Origin: Hyphomicrobiaceae bacterium
GTDB taxonomy: Bacteria; Pseudomonadota; Alphaproteobacteria; Rhizobiales; Hyphomicrobiaceae
Reading direction: 5' to 3'
DNA: 55,253 bases
Assembly (NCBI GenBank): GCA_020638035.1
Contig: JACKJI010000013.1
Coordinates: 1-55,253, forward strand
A program made the translations under genes and the position numbers. Positions 36,487 to 46,817 of this stretch are shown in pieces (position 1 is the stretch's first letter; each line of letters begins with the position of its first letter). Below the pieces are notes generated by a model. The model was not told the origin of the DNA, did no database searches, and saw only the letters and a program-made list of their open reading frames with translations.

Positions 36487-37638
36487 CTAACGCGGCGGTG
36501 GGGTCGCGCCATCCTTGCCGCCAGTATCCTTTTCGGTTCCGTCCGTTGCCGGCGTCTCGCTGCCTTCACTCTGCTTCTTGCGCTGGGCGGCGATGGCCTC
36601 CATCTGCCGACGCATTTCATCGCATGGCTCTGGCTTGGGCTGACGCGGCGTGAAGACGACAAAGTCGCTGAGTTCGGTTGCCGCGCCCTGCGGCCCCAGA
36701 TCGTAGTCCTTCGGTTCCAGACCGTCCGCATCCACCTCTATGTGGCGGACGACCGTGATTGCGTTGCTGGAGACACCACGATGCACGAGATACCACGGCA
36801 CACCGCGATCGCGTCGCACGTGGCCGTTGCCGGCGATCAGGGCGGCTCCCTTCGTGTCTGAGACCAGCATCGCATCGGCCATGCGCGCGTCACGCAGCCT
36901 TTGAACGAGGCTCATGCCAGGAACCGCTGCTTCGGGCAGCAGCCGGCAATGGCTCTCGCGGATCTCCTCGGCCAGGTCCTGTGCTGCGTTGGTGGGAAGA
37001 GGCACGTCGAGTGCCAGACGCGTCGCCTCGCCGTCAGGGAGACTGCCCAATCCGTCCTTCGAAACCTTACGGTTCTCCGCCCGCGCTGGGCTTGCAGGCA
37101 CGATCGAGATGTAGGCGTTGAGCGTTTCCTCGACGATCGGCTGGTAGATGCGGTAGTCGGGCCAGCCGAGCTTGTCCCACTTCATGAAGCGGCCGAAATC
37201 CTCGGCCGTGCGCGTGCGCGGGACGCGAGCGTTGCGGCCATAGAAGCGGTCGAGCGTCTTCTGCTCGTCGGCGGTCAGCATCTCCATCGCGACGACGTCC
37301 ATCTGCGGTGCGCCTTCGACGAGCCGCGCGCCGCGCAGCTTTGAGATGGTGCGGATGGCCCAGGCCTGCAGCTGATGGTGGTCGGCATTATCGTGCACTT
37401 CGCCCAGCAGAACGAAACGGCTTCTGGCGAGCATCGTGCCGTAGTCCTGCGGAGAGACGAAGCCGTTCGTCTGTCGCGACCAGATCTTGCCGACGAGCGG
37501 ATGATCGCGCAGTTCTTCCGCTTGCCACTGAGGAAGCGGCGGGACCTCGAGATTATCAGCTTTGGACTCGTACCAAGGGAATGCCAGTGCGGTCGCCAGC
37601 AGCGCGGCAGCGAGGATCCCAGTCGCGCTGGAGCGCAT
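36487..37638 (-). CDS. ChaN-like (Tiki superfamily) haem-binding/uptake protein
   Basis: Probable periplasmic protein of 383 aa. After a hydrophobic signal (SSATGILAAALLATALAF) comes the ChaN domain, with RFVLLGEVHDNADHH as the conserved start and a DAMLVSDTKGAALIAGNGHVRRDRG segment (quoted in part: GAALIAGNGHVRRDRG) near the end. Members such as Campylobacter ChaN bind haem, and the related Tiki fold includes metalloproteases using the GE-x-HD motif. The Pro/Lys-rich tail (QSEGSETPATDGTEKD) is of low complexity. The open frame begins at 37773, but the first 45 codons are Arg-rich and would bury the signal, so I prefer 37638. No strong ribosome site decides this. Confidence 0.78.
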   Translation of the reverse strand: MRSSATGILAAALLATALAFPWYESKADNLEVPPLPQWQAEELRDHPLVGKIWSRQTNGFVSPQDYGTMLARSRFVLLGEVHDNADHHQLQAWAIRTISKLRGARLVEGAPQMDVVAMEMLTADEQKTLDRFYGRNARVPRTRTAEDFGRFMKWDKLGWPDYRIYQPIVEETLNAYISIVPASPARAENRKVSKDGLGSLPDGEATRLALDVPLPTNAAQDLAEEIRESHCRLLPEAAVPGMSLVQRLRDARMADAMLVSDTKGAALIAGNGHVRRDRGVPWYLVHRGVSSNAITVVRHIEVDADGLEPKDYDLGPQGAATELSDFVVFTPRQPKPEPCDEMRRQMEAIAAQRKKQSEGSETPATDGTEKDTGGKDGATPPPR

Positions 37639-37796
37639 GAGATTCCATCGGGGCGGGGACTGCGCTCGCAATGCCCTGGCTCGTCGCGACGTCTTCGACG
37701 AACCTGCGACCATTGCTTGAGGAAATGCTCCAGCGGCCCGTTGCGCCGTCCGGTTGCTGCCACCTGACATCATACGCCCGACCGCACTCCCATTCT

Positions 37797-39014
37797 TCAG
37801 CGCTCCGCCACCTCAGGCAGTCCCTTCGCCGTCCGCATCATGTTGACGAAACGCCGGAACAGGTAGTGGCTGTCCTGCGGGCCAGGCGATGCCTCCGGGT
37901 GGTGTTGAACGGAGAACACCGGGCGACCGGCGAGCCGGATGCCGCAGTTGGTGCCGTCAAACAACGAGACATGCGTCTCCTCGACACCAGTGGGTAGTGT
38001 CTCCCGATCGACCGTGAAGCCGTGGTTCATGGAGACGATCTCCACCTTGCCGGTGGTGTGATCCTTGACCGGGTGGTTGGCGCCATGATGGCCCTGATGC
38101 ATCTTCTTGGTGGTGGCGCCCAAGGCCCGCGCCAGCATCTGATGTCCAAGGCAGATGCCGAACACCGGCAGTCCACTATCGACGAGTTTGCGGATCTCGG
38201 GCTCAGCATAGACGCCGGTGGCGGCCGGATCGCCCGGACCATTTGACAGAAACACACCATCGGGCTGGCGCGCGAGCACATCCTCGGCGGAGGTCTTAGC
38301 GGGCACGACCGTCACCTTGCAGCCGGTCGAGGCGAGACAGCGCAGGATGTTGCGCTTCAGACCGAAATCGAGCGCGACGACATGGAACTCGGGATTGTTC
38401 TGGTGGCCATAGCCGTCAGGCCACGACCAGCGCGTCTCATCCCAGCTGTAGGACTGGCCGGCGGTCACCTCAGGGACAAGGTCGAGGCCGACGAGCCCCG
38501 GCCACGCCGCAGCCTCAGCCTTCAGCCGGTCGATGTCGAACCTGCCGGAGGGCTCGTGGGCGATCACGGCATTGGGCATACCCTTCTCGCGGATCAGCGC
38601 GGTCAAAGCACGGGTATCGATTCCGGCGATGGTGATGATGCCGCGAGACTTGAGCCAGCTATCGAAATGCTCAACAGCGCGATAATTGGATGGATCGGTG
38701 ATCGCAGCGCGCAGCACCGCGCCCCTCACGCCCGAGCGGGAGGCGAGGTTGGAGGTTTCGGTATCCTCGCCATTGGTGCCGATGTTGCCGATGTGGGGAA
38801 AAGTGAACGTCACGATCTGGCCGGCATAGGACGGATCGGTCAGAATCTCCTGGTAGCCGGTCATGGCGGTGTTGAAGCAGACTTCACCCACTACTGATCC
38901 CGTGGCGCCTAGGCCCATGCCCTCGATCACGGTTCCGTCCGCCAGCACGAGGCGTGCGGTCGCGGCCGTCTCCGACCAGGGCGCAGGCGCGGCGCGGGCA
39001 GCGGTTTCGGTCAT
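37797..39014 (-). CDS. carA: Carbamoyl-phosphate synthase, small subunit
   Basis: Glutaminase subunit of 405 aa that releases ammonia from glutamine for CarB. The N-terminal CarA domain (ATARLVLADGTVIEGMGLGA, and FNTAMTGYQEILTDPSYAGQ, quoted to 20 residues) precedes a class I amidotransferase domain with the nucleophile in FGICLGHQMLA and the catalytic HHPEASPGP near the end. Length is normal. It is divergent from yqeY, an arrangement common in Alphaproteobacteria, and is separated from carB. Confidence 0.96.
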   Translation of the reverse strand: MTETAARAAPAPWSETAATARLVLADGTVIEGMGLGATGSVVGEVCFNTAMTGYQEILTDPSYAGQIVTFTFPHIGNIGTNGEDTETSNLASRSGVRGAVLRAAITDPSNYRAVEHFDSWLKSRGIITIAGIDTRALTALIREKGMPNAVIAHEPSGRFDIDRLKAEAAAWPGLVGLDLVPEVTAGQSYSWDETRWSWPDGYGHQNNPEFHVVALDFGLKRNILRCLASTGCKVTVVPAKTSAEDVLARQPDGVFLSNGPGDPAATGVYAEPEIRKLVDSGLPVFGICLGHQMLARALGATTKKMHQGHHGANHPVKDHTTGKVEIVSMNHGFTVDRETLPTGVEETHVSLFDGTNCGIRLAGRPVFSVQHHPEASPGPQDSHYLFRRFVNMMRTAKGLPEVAER

Positions 39015-39291
39015 TTCGGCTCCAAGATGCTGGGGCGCCTGCCAAGGTTTCCGCCTTGGGATGTAGGCACGGGGACGGCCGGGCGCAATCGGCGCGGACC
39101 CTAGAAGAACCGGCCGTAGCGGTCAATGAGCCGGCGGCCGGCCGCCTCAGGCGACGGAAGGATCTCCTCAGCCCGATGACACGCTGGTTTGTGCCCGGCC
39201 AGTTGAAGGGAAGGCGCTAGGCGACTAAACAGTCGCCCAGTTGCCGGATGACCCGGTGGATTGGAATTGAACGGCAGGGAGGCCGCACGTC

Positions 39292-39759
39292 ATGCGCGAA
39301 CGCATTCAGGGCGCCATGAAGGACGCGATGAAGTCGGGAGACAAGCGTCGCGTGTCGACGTTGCGCCTCGTCACCGCCGCCATCAAGGATCGCGACATCG
39401 CCGCCCGCGTCGACGAAAAGGGCCATCCGACCGGAAAGGACCGCGTCGAGGACAGCGATATCCTGGCCTTGCTGCAGAAGATGATCAAACAGCGCCGTGA
39501 ATCGGTCGAGATCTACACTCAGGGCGGTCGCCAGGAGCTGGCAGAGCAGGAAGCGGCGGAGATCGCCATCATCGAGGAGTTCCTGCCGCAGCAGATGGGC
39601 GAGGACGAAATCCGCGCCGCGGCCAAGGCCGTGGTGTCCGCGCTGGGGGCCACCGGCCTCAAGGACATGGGTCGTGTCATGGCGGCCCTGAAGGAGAAGT
39701 ACACGGGGCAGATGGACTTCTCCAAGGCCTCCGCCATGGTCAAGGAAGCGCTCAAGTAG
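39292..39759 (+). CDS. yqeY: GatB/YqeY domain protein
   Basis: A 155-aa protein that resembles the tRNA-binding C-terminal domain of GatB. It starts MRERIQGAMKDAMKSGDK, then has TLRLVTAAIKDRDI, QKMIKQRRESVEIY and FLPQQMGEDEIRAAAK, and ends with the MGRVMAALKEKYTGQMDFSKAS-type segment in part. A role in tRNA-dependent amidation or tRNA binding has been suggested but not proven. It heads the plus-strand block that leads to dnaG and rpoD. Confidence 0.93.
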   Translation: MRERIQGAMKDAMKSGDKRRVSTLRLVTAAIKDRDIAARVDEKGHPTGKDRVEDSDILALLQKMIKQRRESVEIYTQGGRQELAEQEAAEIAIIEEFLPQQMGEDEIRAAAKAVVSALGATGLKDMGRVMAALKEKYTGQMDFSKASAMVKEALK

Positions 39760-39902
39760 GCGCCGATCAAGGCCGTTGATCCGCAAGCCGCTCAGCGGCA
39801 GCCATTCGCTCTTGGCAAGGGGAACTGATCTTCCGCTAACGATCTTTTTAGGTTGCCCACCTATTATCCTATATCGAACAAGTTTGATTGCGGAGTTGGG
39901 TG

Positions 39903-40577
39903 ATGCGTCACTACATCATGGCCCTGCTGAGCCCGTCCGGCCGGATTTCCCGCGGTGCGCTGCTGGCGCTTGGCATTCCGCTGATGGTCCTGACTGTCGG
40001 GGCCCGCCATCAGCTCCGGTTGGACATGGTCGACGGCGGCGAGGCGTCAGAGTGGTGGTACGCGCTGATTCTCGTTCTGATGTGGTCGCAATTCTGCCTC
40101 GTCGCCCGCGTTCTGCAGAACGCCGGCATCCCCGGCGTCGTTGCGCTGCCGTTCTTTGTCCTTGCAGCCTTCGATTTTCTGCTGCTGCTCGATCCCTCGG
40201 TTCTGGGCGGCTCGTTCGATGAGGTGGAGGGCAATCTCGATCTGCTAGGTCAGGCGATTAACGGCAGTTGCTACCTCATTCGCTTGGCGTTGATCTATGG
40301 GTTGGTCGTAGGCTCGTCCGACGGCGCCAACGCCTATGGGCCGCCCTTCGGCACCGAATCGGAGGCCGAGCGGATGGCAAATCAACGGAGAATCCGCGAG
40401 CGTGTTCGCGCAGAGCATCTTCAGACCGCGAGCCGCGATGCCCTGTCCCGTTCTGCAAGCCTCGAGAGATCCGGCCGCACCGCCGCCGGATATTCGATGG
40501 TCGATGACACAGGACAGGCAAGCGCCAATCTGGGTTTCAACAAACCCTTACGGCGGACAGGGTTCGGCCAACGTTGA
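39903..40577 (+). CDS. DUF805-like membrane protein
   Basis: A 224-aa protein with an N-terminal membrane part (hydrophobic stretches near residues 15-30, 48-68, 73-93 and 120-137). The motif SSDGANAYGPPFG resembles the DUF805 hallmark that follows the last helix. The C-terminal tail of about 80 residues is polar and charged and carries no recognisable domain. I start it at the ATG at 39903, with GGAG about 8 bases upstream. A TTG start at 39888 is possible. No function is known. Confidence 0.7.
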   Translation: MRHYIMALLSPSGRISRGALLALGIPLMVLTVGARHQLRLDMVDGGEASEWWYALILVLMWSQFCLVARVLQNAGIPGVVALPFFVLAAFDFLLLLDPSVLGGSFDEVEGNLDLLGQAINGSCYLIRLALIYGLVVGSSDGANAYGPPFGTESEAERMANQRRIRERVRAEHLQTASRDALSRSASLERSGRTAAGYSMVDDTGQASANLGFNKPLRRTGFGQR

Positions 40578-40633
40578 GGCCAGTCGTGGTAGGCTACCGT
40601 TTCTGACCGAACGGTAACCGCAGTAACTAAGCC

Positions 40634-41167
40634 ATGCCGCCCCCATTCCGTGCTCTCAACATTGACACCTTCGCCCGCGAGGTCGCCGCGTTCGCATGGA
40701 CGCGGCCGATCCTGCGCGTCGACATGCATCACACGTTTTATCCCGCACATGCCGACTGGAAAGGGCTCGCAAGTGTCGAAGGCATGCATGTGTTTCACAC
40801 CCGCGACCGCTCCTTCGACGATATTGCCCAGCACGTCTCGATCGCGCCCGATGGGATGATCTGGACCGGGCGAGACTGGAACAAGGCTCCCGCGAGTGTT
40901 GGCTGCAACATGAACGCAGACGCCTTCATGTTCGAGGCCATCGGCAATTTTGACGAGGGCAATGATCGCCTGGACGGCGCGCAACTCGCGGCCGTTGTCG
41001 GTGTCATCGACATCGTGCAGCGCCATCACCGGTTGCCGGTGCAGGCGCTGTTGTTCCATCGTGAAGTGCCGCAGACGAAGAAGACCTGTCCGGGCACGTC
41101 CATCGAGAAGCTCGATATCCTGATGGCGGTGGCACAGCGGCGGCGCGAGCACGCGGCTATCGCATGA
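40634..41167 (+). CDS. N-acetylmuramoyl-L-alanine amidase / PGRP-fold domain protein
   Basis: A 177-aa protein of the amidase_2/PGRP family. Metal ligands are likely His32 or His33 (MHHTFYP), His142 (FHREV) and Cys152 (KTCPGTS), with Lys150 near the active site, in the order seen in T7 lysozyme. QHVSIAPDGMIWTGRDWNKA is the family's substrate-groove segment. It has no signal peptide, so it would act in the cytoplasm or after phage-type release. It stands between a DUF805-like gene and a small membrane protein gene on the other strand, with no other phage genes around. Confidence 0.85.
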   Translation: MPPPFRALNIDTFAREVAAFAWTRPILRVDMHHTFYPAHADWKGLASVEGMHVFHTRDRSFDDIAQHVSIAPDGMIWTGRDWNKAPASVGCNMNADAFMFEAIGNFDEGNDRLDGAQLAAVVGVIDIVQRHHRLPVQALLFHREVPQTKKTCPGTSIEKLDILMAVAQRRREHAAIA

Positions 41168-41429
41168 GCCCGGCGAGAGCGAGGCGCGCCGGCAGCTTGA
41201 TGAGGGCGACGGCCAGTCCGGCAACGATCATAAATCCGACAACGGCCTCAGGCACGCCCGTCTCGCTCTTTGGCGCACGCAACAGCTTCAGGACCGCGCG
41301 GCCGACGAGGTAGAAGGCAAGCGCGATGCCGCGGACAGCGATACCAGCCATCCGCCGCAGGGTGCGCATCGGAACGTGGGACAGGATCTCAGCGGTCAAA
41401 GTAGCGACGGCTTCGGCGAGTACGGACAT
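41157..41429 (-). CDS. Small membrane protein of unknown function
   Basis: A 90-aa protein with two hydrophobic segments (about residues 28-45 and 62-80) and basic ends. It overlaps the end of the convergent amidase gene by 11 bases. It has plausible composition for a membrane protein but no family is recognised. Confidence 0.5.
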   Translation of the reverse strand: MSVLAEAVATLTAEILSHVPMRTLRRMAGIAVRGIALAFYLVGRAVLKLLRAPKSETGVPEAVVGFMIVAGLAVALIKLPARLALAGLMR

Positions 41430-41683
41430 GGTGGGCTCTCAAGTTTGTCGATCCATGTTCATTGGTCGCCGGCAGGCGGGGAGGGGTTCATGCGGCCCCT
41501 ACGGGACGCGGGGCTGTGGATTGTGGGCATGAAGGAACAAGAGAACAGGATATGAACGCGGCACCCTCGCGAATCGCTTAACGCTTGCCGGTGTGACGGG
41601 CACATTCGGCATCGCCCGCGTCCGACATGAACAACCGCCACCGGCCAGAACCGCCACCGGCCAGCCAGCTTGACGCCTTGCCC

Positions 41684-43696
41684 ATGCGCTTTTCCCCGCA
41701 ACTGCTCGACGAGATCCGCGCCCGCCTGCCGGTCAGCGCGGTCGTGTCGCGCAAGGTGGCGCTGAAAAAGAAAGGCCGTGAGTTCGTCGGGTTGTCGCCC
41801 TTCAAGAGCGAAAAGACGCCGTCGTTCTTCGTCAACGACCAGAAGGGCTTCTACCACTGCTTCGCGAGTGGCGAGCACGGCGACATCTTCAAGTTCGTCA
41901 TGGTGACGGAGGGGCTGACCTTCCCAGAGGCGGTGGAGCGTCTTGCCGAGGAGGCCGGCGTGCCGCTGCCCAAGCGCGCCGAGCCCACTGAGGTGGAGGT
42001 CGAGCAGGAGGACGAGCGCCAGCGGCTTTATCGTCTGCTTGCGGCCTCGGCCGAGTATTTCCAGACGATGCTGAAGCGGCCCGAGGGCGAGGCGGCGCGG
42101 CGGTATCTCTCAAAGCGCGGGCTTGCTGGCGATACCATCGAGGGCTTTGCCCTGGGTTTCGCGCCCAACTCGCGCAACGCATTGAAGGAGCATCTGGCAG
42201 GGCTGGGGTTCTCGGCGCGCGACATGGCGCGTTCGGGCATGCTGATCGCCGGGGACGACATCCCGGTGCCCTACGACCGGTTCCGCAACCGCGTCATGTT
42301 CCCGATTGCCGATCTGAAGGGCCGTGTCATCGCGTTTGGCGGGCGTGCGCTCGATGCCGATGCGCCGGCCAAGTACCTCAACTCGCCGGAGACACCGCTC
42401 TTTCACAAGGGCCACATCCTGTTCAATGCGGCCCGGGCCCGCCCGTTCGCGCACGACAGGGAGCGCATGATCGCGGTCGAAGGCTACATGGACGTCGTTG
42501 CGCTGGCGGAAGCCGGCTTCGGCGAGGCGGTGGCCCCGCTCGGTACGGCGCTCACCGAGGACCAGATCCGCCTGATGTGGCGCTTCGTGCCAGAGCCAAT
42601 CCTGTGTTTCGACGGCGACAGCGCAGGGCGCAAGGCGGCTTTCCGCGCCATCGACACCGTTTTGCCGGGTCTCAAGCCGGGTCAGTCTGTCGCTTTTGCC
42701 TTCCTCCCGGACGGGCTCGATCCCGATGACCTCATCCGCCAGCAGGGGGGCGAAGCCATGGAGGCGGTGCTGAAACGCGCCCGGCCGCTGGCTGATGTGC
42801 TGTTCGAGCGGGAATGGGCGGGTGGCGACTGGTCGACGCCGGAACGGCGGGCACGGCTCGAGCAGCAGATCCATACGCTTATCTCGCAGATCGCCGATCC
42901 CTCCGTGCGCTCGCATTATGAGCGCGACATGCGCCAGCGGCTCTACGCGGCGTGGGGCGGCAGCTCCGGGCCAGGCGGGCGCGGCATGGCGCGGGGCGGC
43001 TTGCGGGGGATGGTCGGGGCACGTGACGCCACCTTTTCGGGCCAGGGAGCGCGTGGCGGGGGATGGCGACCTGCTGGCGGGATGCCAGGGCGGCGTGCCG
43101 GCGCGGGTGCAGGCGGGATGCGAGCTTCAGGGAATTTCATCAGCGGCAACAACGCTCTGCACGTCAGCGCCAGCGAGGCCGTTCGGGCCAGCGCGATGGT
43201 TGCCGGCGAGGGCGCGGCGCCGTCTTATCGTGAGGCCCTGTTGCTGTTGACGCTTCTGAACCACCCCTGGTTGATCGAGGAGGAGGCCGAGGTGCTCGCC
43301 CGCCTCACTCTCACTTCCGAGCCGCTGCAGAGGCTCCGCAATGCCTTGCTCGCGGCACTTGCTCTCGATATTCCTCTTGACAGGGCGGAATTGCGCTCCC
43401 AATTGGACGTTTTGGGCGTCGGTCGGATCGTCGATCTGGTCGAACGCACGATTACGCACCGGAGTGACAAGTTCGCAGATCCAGACGCCGACAGGGCCGA
43501 GGTGGATGCTGGCTGGCGCCACGCCCTCGCTATGCACGAACGGCACGTCGATCTGCGCCAGTCGCTGGCGGCCGCGGAGCGTGAATGGGAACAGGACGGC
43601 AACGAGACGGCGTTGGCCCGTATACGCGACATTCAGCGGCAGATTGCCCGTGTCAACAGCCTTGGGGGACTAGATGGCAGTGGTGAGGACCACTGA
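41684..43696 (+). CDS. dnaG: DNA primase DnaG with a degenerate zinc-binding domain
   Basis: Replicative primase, 670 aa from this start. It begins MRFSPQLLDEIRARLPVSAV, typical of the family. The N-terminal domain, which in most DnaG proteins binds zinc through CPFH and C-x2-C, reads GLSPFKSEKTPSFFV and FYHCFASGEHGD here, so only Cys59 remains. The catalytic core has VEGYMDVVAL and CFDGDSAGRKAA of the TOPRIM fold. A Gly/Arg-rich linker (about residues 424-487) precedes the helicase-binding C-terminal domain. The frame is open from an ATG at 41627, and neither start has a good ribosome site. rpoD follows after 194 bases. Confidence 0.93.
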   Translation: MRFSPQLLDEIRARLPVSAVVSRKVALKKKGREFVGLSPFKSEKTPSFFVNDQKGFYHCFASGEHGDIFKFVMVTEGLTFPEAVERLAEEAGVPLPKRAEPTEVEVEQEDERQRLYRLLAASAEYFQTMLKRPEGEAARRYLSKRGLAGDTIEGFALGFAPNSRNALKEHLAGLGFSARDMARSGMLIAGDDIPVPYDRFRNRVMFPIADLKGRVIAFGGRALDADAPAKYLNSPETPLFHKGHILFNAARARPFAHDRERMIAVEGYMDVVALAEAGFGEAVAPLGTALTEDQIRLMWRFVPEPILCFDGDSAGRKAAFRAIDTVLPGLKPGQSVAFAFLPDGLDPDDLIRQQGGEAMEAVLKRARPLADVLFEREWAGGDWSTPERRARLEQQIHTLISQIADPSVRSHYERDMRQRLYAAWGGSSGPGGRGMARGGLRGMVGARDATFSGQGARGGGWRPAGGMPGRRAGAGAGGMRASGNFISGNNALHVSASEAVRASAMVAGEGAAPSYREALLLLTLLNHPWLIEEEAEVLARLTLTSEPLQRLRNALLAALALDIPLDRAELRSQLDVLGVGRIVDLVERTITHRSDKFADPDADRAEVDAGWRHALAMHERHVDLRQSLAAAEREWEQDGNETALARIRDIQRQIARVNSLGGLDGSGEDH

Positions 43697-43890
43697 CGGC
43701 AGGGTGCGATCCGCCAGGCGGTGCGCCCCGTCGTTGGCGCAGGGCGTCGACACGGCGGCTGCTTTGGCATCGCGCTGCGAACCCGCCGACGACACGCCGA
43801 GATAGTCTCCCACACCCGCATTTCTGAAATCCGCCAGCGCCGGCCCTGGGTGCTGCATCCACCAGATACCGACAACCGGAACCGCAAACG

Positions 43891-45879
<1,989 letters not shown>

Positions 45880-45906
45880 GCTCGTCTGCGGTTCATGCAC
45901 GATCAG

Positions 45907-45935
45907 ACAAGGCCGCCCGCGCGGGGCGGCCTTGT
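45907..45935 (+). terminator. Hairpin terminator after rpoD
   Basis: A perfect 12-bp stem ACAAGGCCGCCC / GGGCGGCCTTGT (45907-45918, 45924-45935) with a 5-base loop lies 28 bases after the rpoD stop. The following bases (GTCGTCTCGG) are not a true T-run, but a stem this long and GC-rich at this place is most simply a terminator. Confidence 0.75.
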
Positions 45936-46352
45936 GTCGTCTCGGTGTGAGCCTCGCCGGACGGGTTGCCTGATGCATTTTCCGCCAAAGTCGATGCATG
46001 GGCTCGGATGGTCATGCATATCAGAAATGCGGTCCGCCGATCTTGCGAGGGTGCGCTGGGGCGGGCATCATTTCAAAGATGTCGTGCCCAAGACGATCGC
46101 CAGACGAATTCCGAAACCGACTGCATATGCGCGAATTGCGTATATTCCAGAGCAGAACGCGGTCCTGCTGACGTCTTGGTATGTGCACGCATTGATTAGA
46201 CGCAGCGCTGTAACAACGTTAGAGCATGTTGAGCTGACGGGCGTTGCGATCCTGCGTGACGATCAGGCTCCGGCCAAGACGACAGAAGCTTGCAAGCGCG
46301 CGGAGCCGTTGACGCATGTCGCGGGATCGAACGGGCAGATAGGAGAACGAGA
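45936..46352. other. Intergenic stretch before the molybdenum hydroxylase genes
   Basis: This 417-base stretch contains no recognised gene. A frame open from 45895 to 46389 has no family character and overlaps the start of the next gene. The region near 46120-46220 is AT-richer than its surroundings and probably contains the promoter of the downstream pair. Confidence 0.45.
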
Positions 46353-46814
46353 ATGGCAGTCAAACTCCACGTCAACGGGCAACCGGTGACGGTCGAGGCT
46401 GAACCTGGAACACCGCTCCTGTGGGTGCTGCGCGATGATCTTGCTTTGACGGGCACCAAGTTCGGCTGTGGGGTCGCCGCGTGCGGGGCATGCACGGTGC
46501 ACGTCAATGGCGAGGCAGTGCGATCCTGCCAGACCTTCATCGAGGATCTGGAAGGGGCGAGCGTCACGACCATCGAAGGTCTGGCCGGTCCGGCGGCGAA
46601 GGCCGTGCAGACCGCATGGAGCGAACTCGATGTCGTGCAATGCGGCTACTGCCAGTCCGGCCAGATCATGTCGGTGGTAAACCTGCTCGCTACCAATCCA
46701 AGGCCGAGTGATGCCGATATCGACGCGGCCATGTCCGGGAACGCCTGTCGCTGCGCTACCTACGTTCGCATCCGCGCGGCCATCCACCGCGCCGCCGAGA
46801 TCATGGAGGGCTGA
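46353..46814 (+). CDS. (2Fe-2S) subunit of a molybdenum hydroxylase, IorA-like
   Basis: A 153-aa electron-transfer subunit of the xanthine oxidase family. The plant-type ferredoxin cluster is bound by Cys39, Cys44, Cys47 and Cys59 (FGCGVAACGACTVHVNGE). The second cluster is bound by Cys97, Cys100, Cys132 and Cys134 (QCGYCQSGQ, ACRCATY). AGGAG lies 7 bases before the ATG. The molybdopterin subunit gene starts 3 bases after its stop. This two-gene set without an FAD subunit resembles isoquinoline 1-oxidoreductase and related aldehyde oxidases. Confidence 0.93.
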   Translation: MAVKLHVNGQPVTVEAEPGTPLLWVLRDDLALTGTKFGCGVAACGACTVHVNGEAVRSCQTFIEDLEGASVTTIEGLAGPAAKAVQTAWSELDVVQCGYCQSGQIMSVVNLLATNPRPSDADIDAAMSGNACRCATYVRIRAAIHRAAEIMEG

Positions 46815-46817
46815 GCG

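Noticed and set aside
40634..41167. Amidase as sign of a prophage
   Set aside because: The fold resembles T7 lysozyme, but no other phage gene, integrase or attachment repeat is nearby.
45895..46389. Open frame of 164 codons after rpoD
   Set aside because: It starts before and spans the rpoD hairpin, has no protein-family character and overlaps the start of the IorA-like gene.
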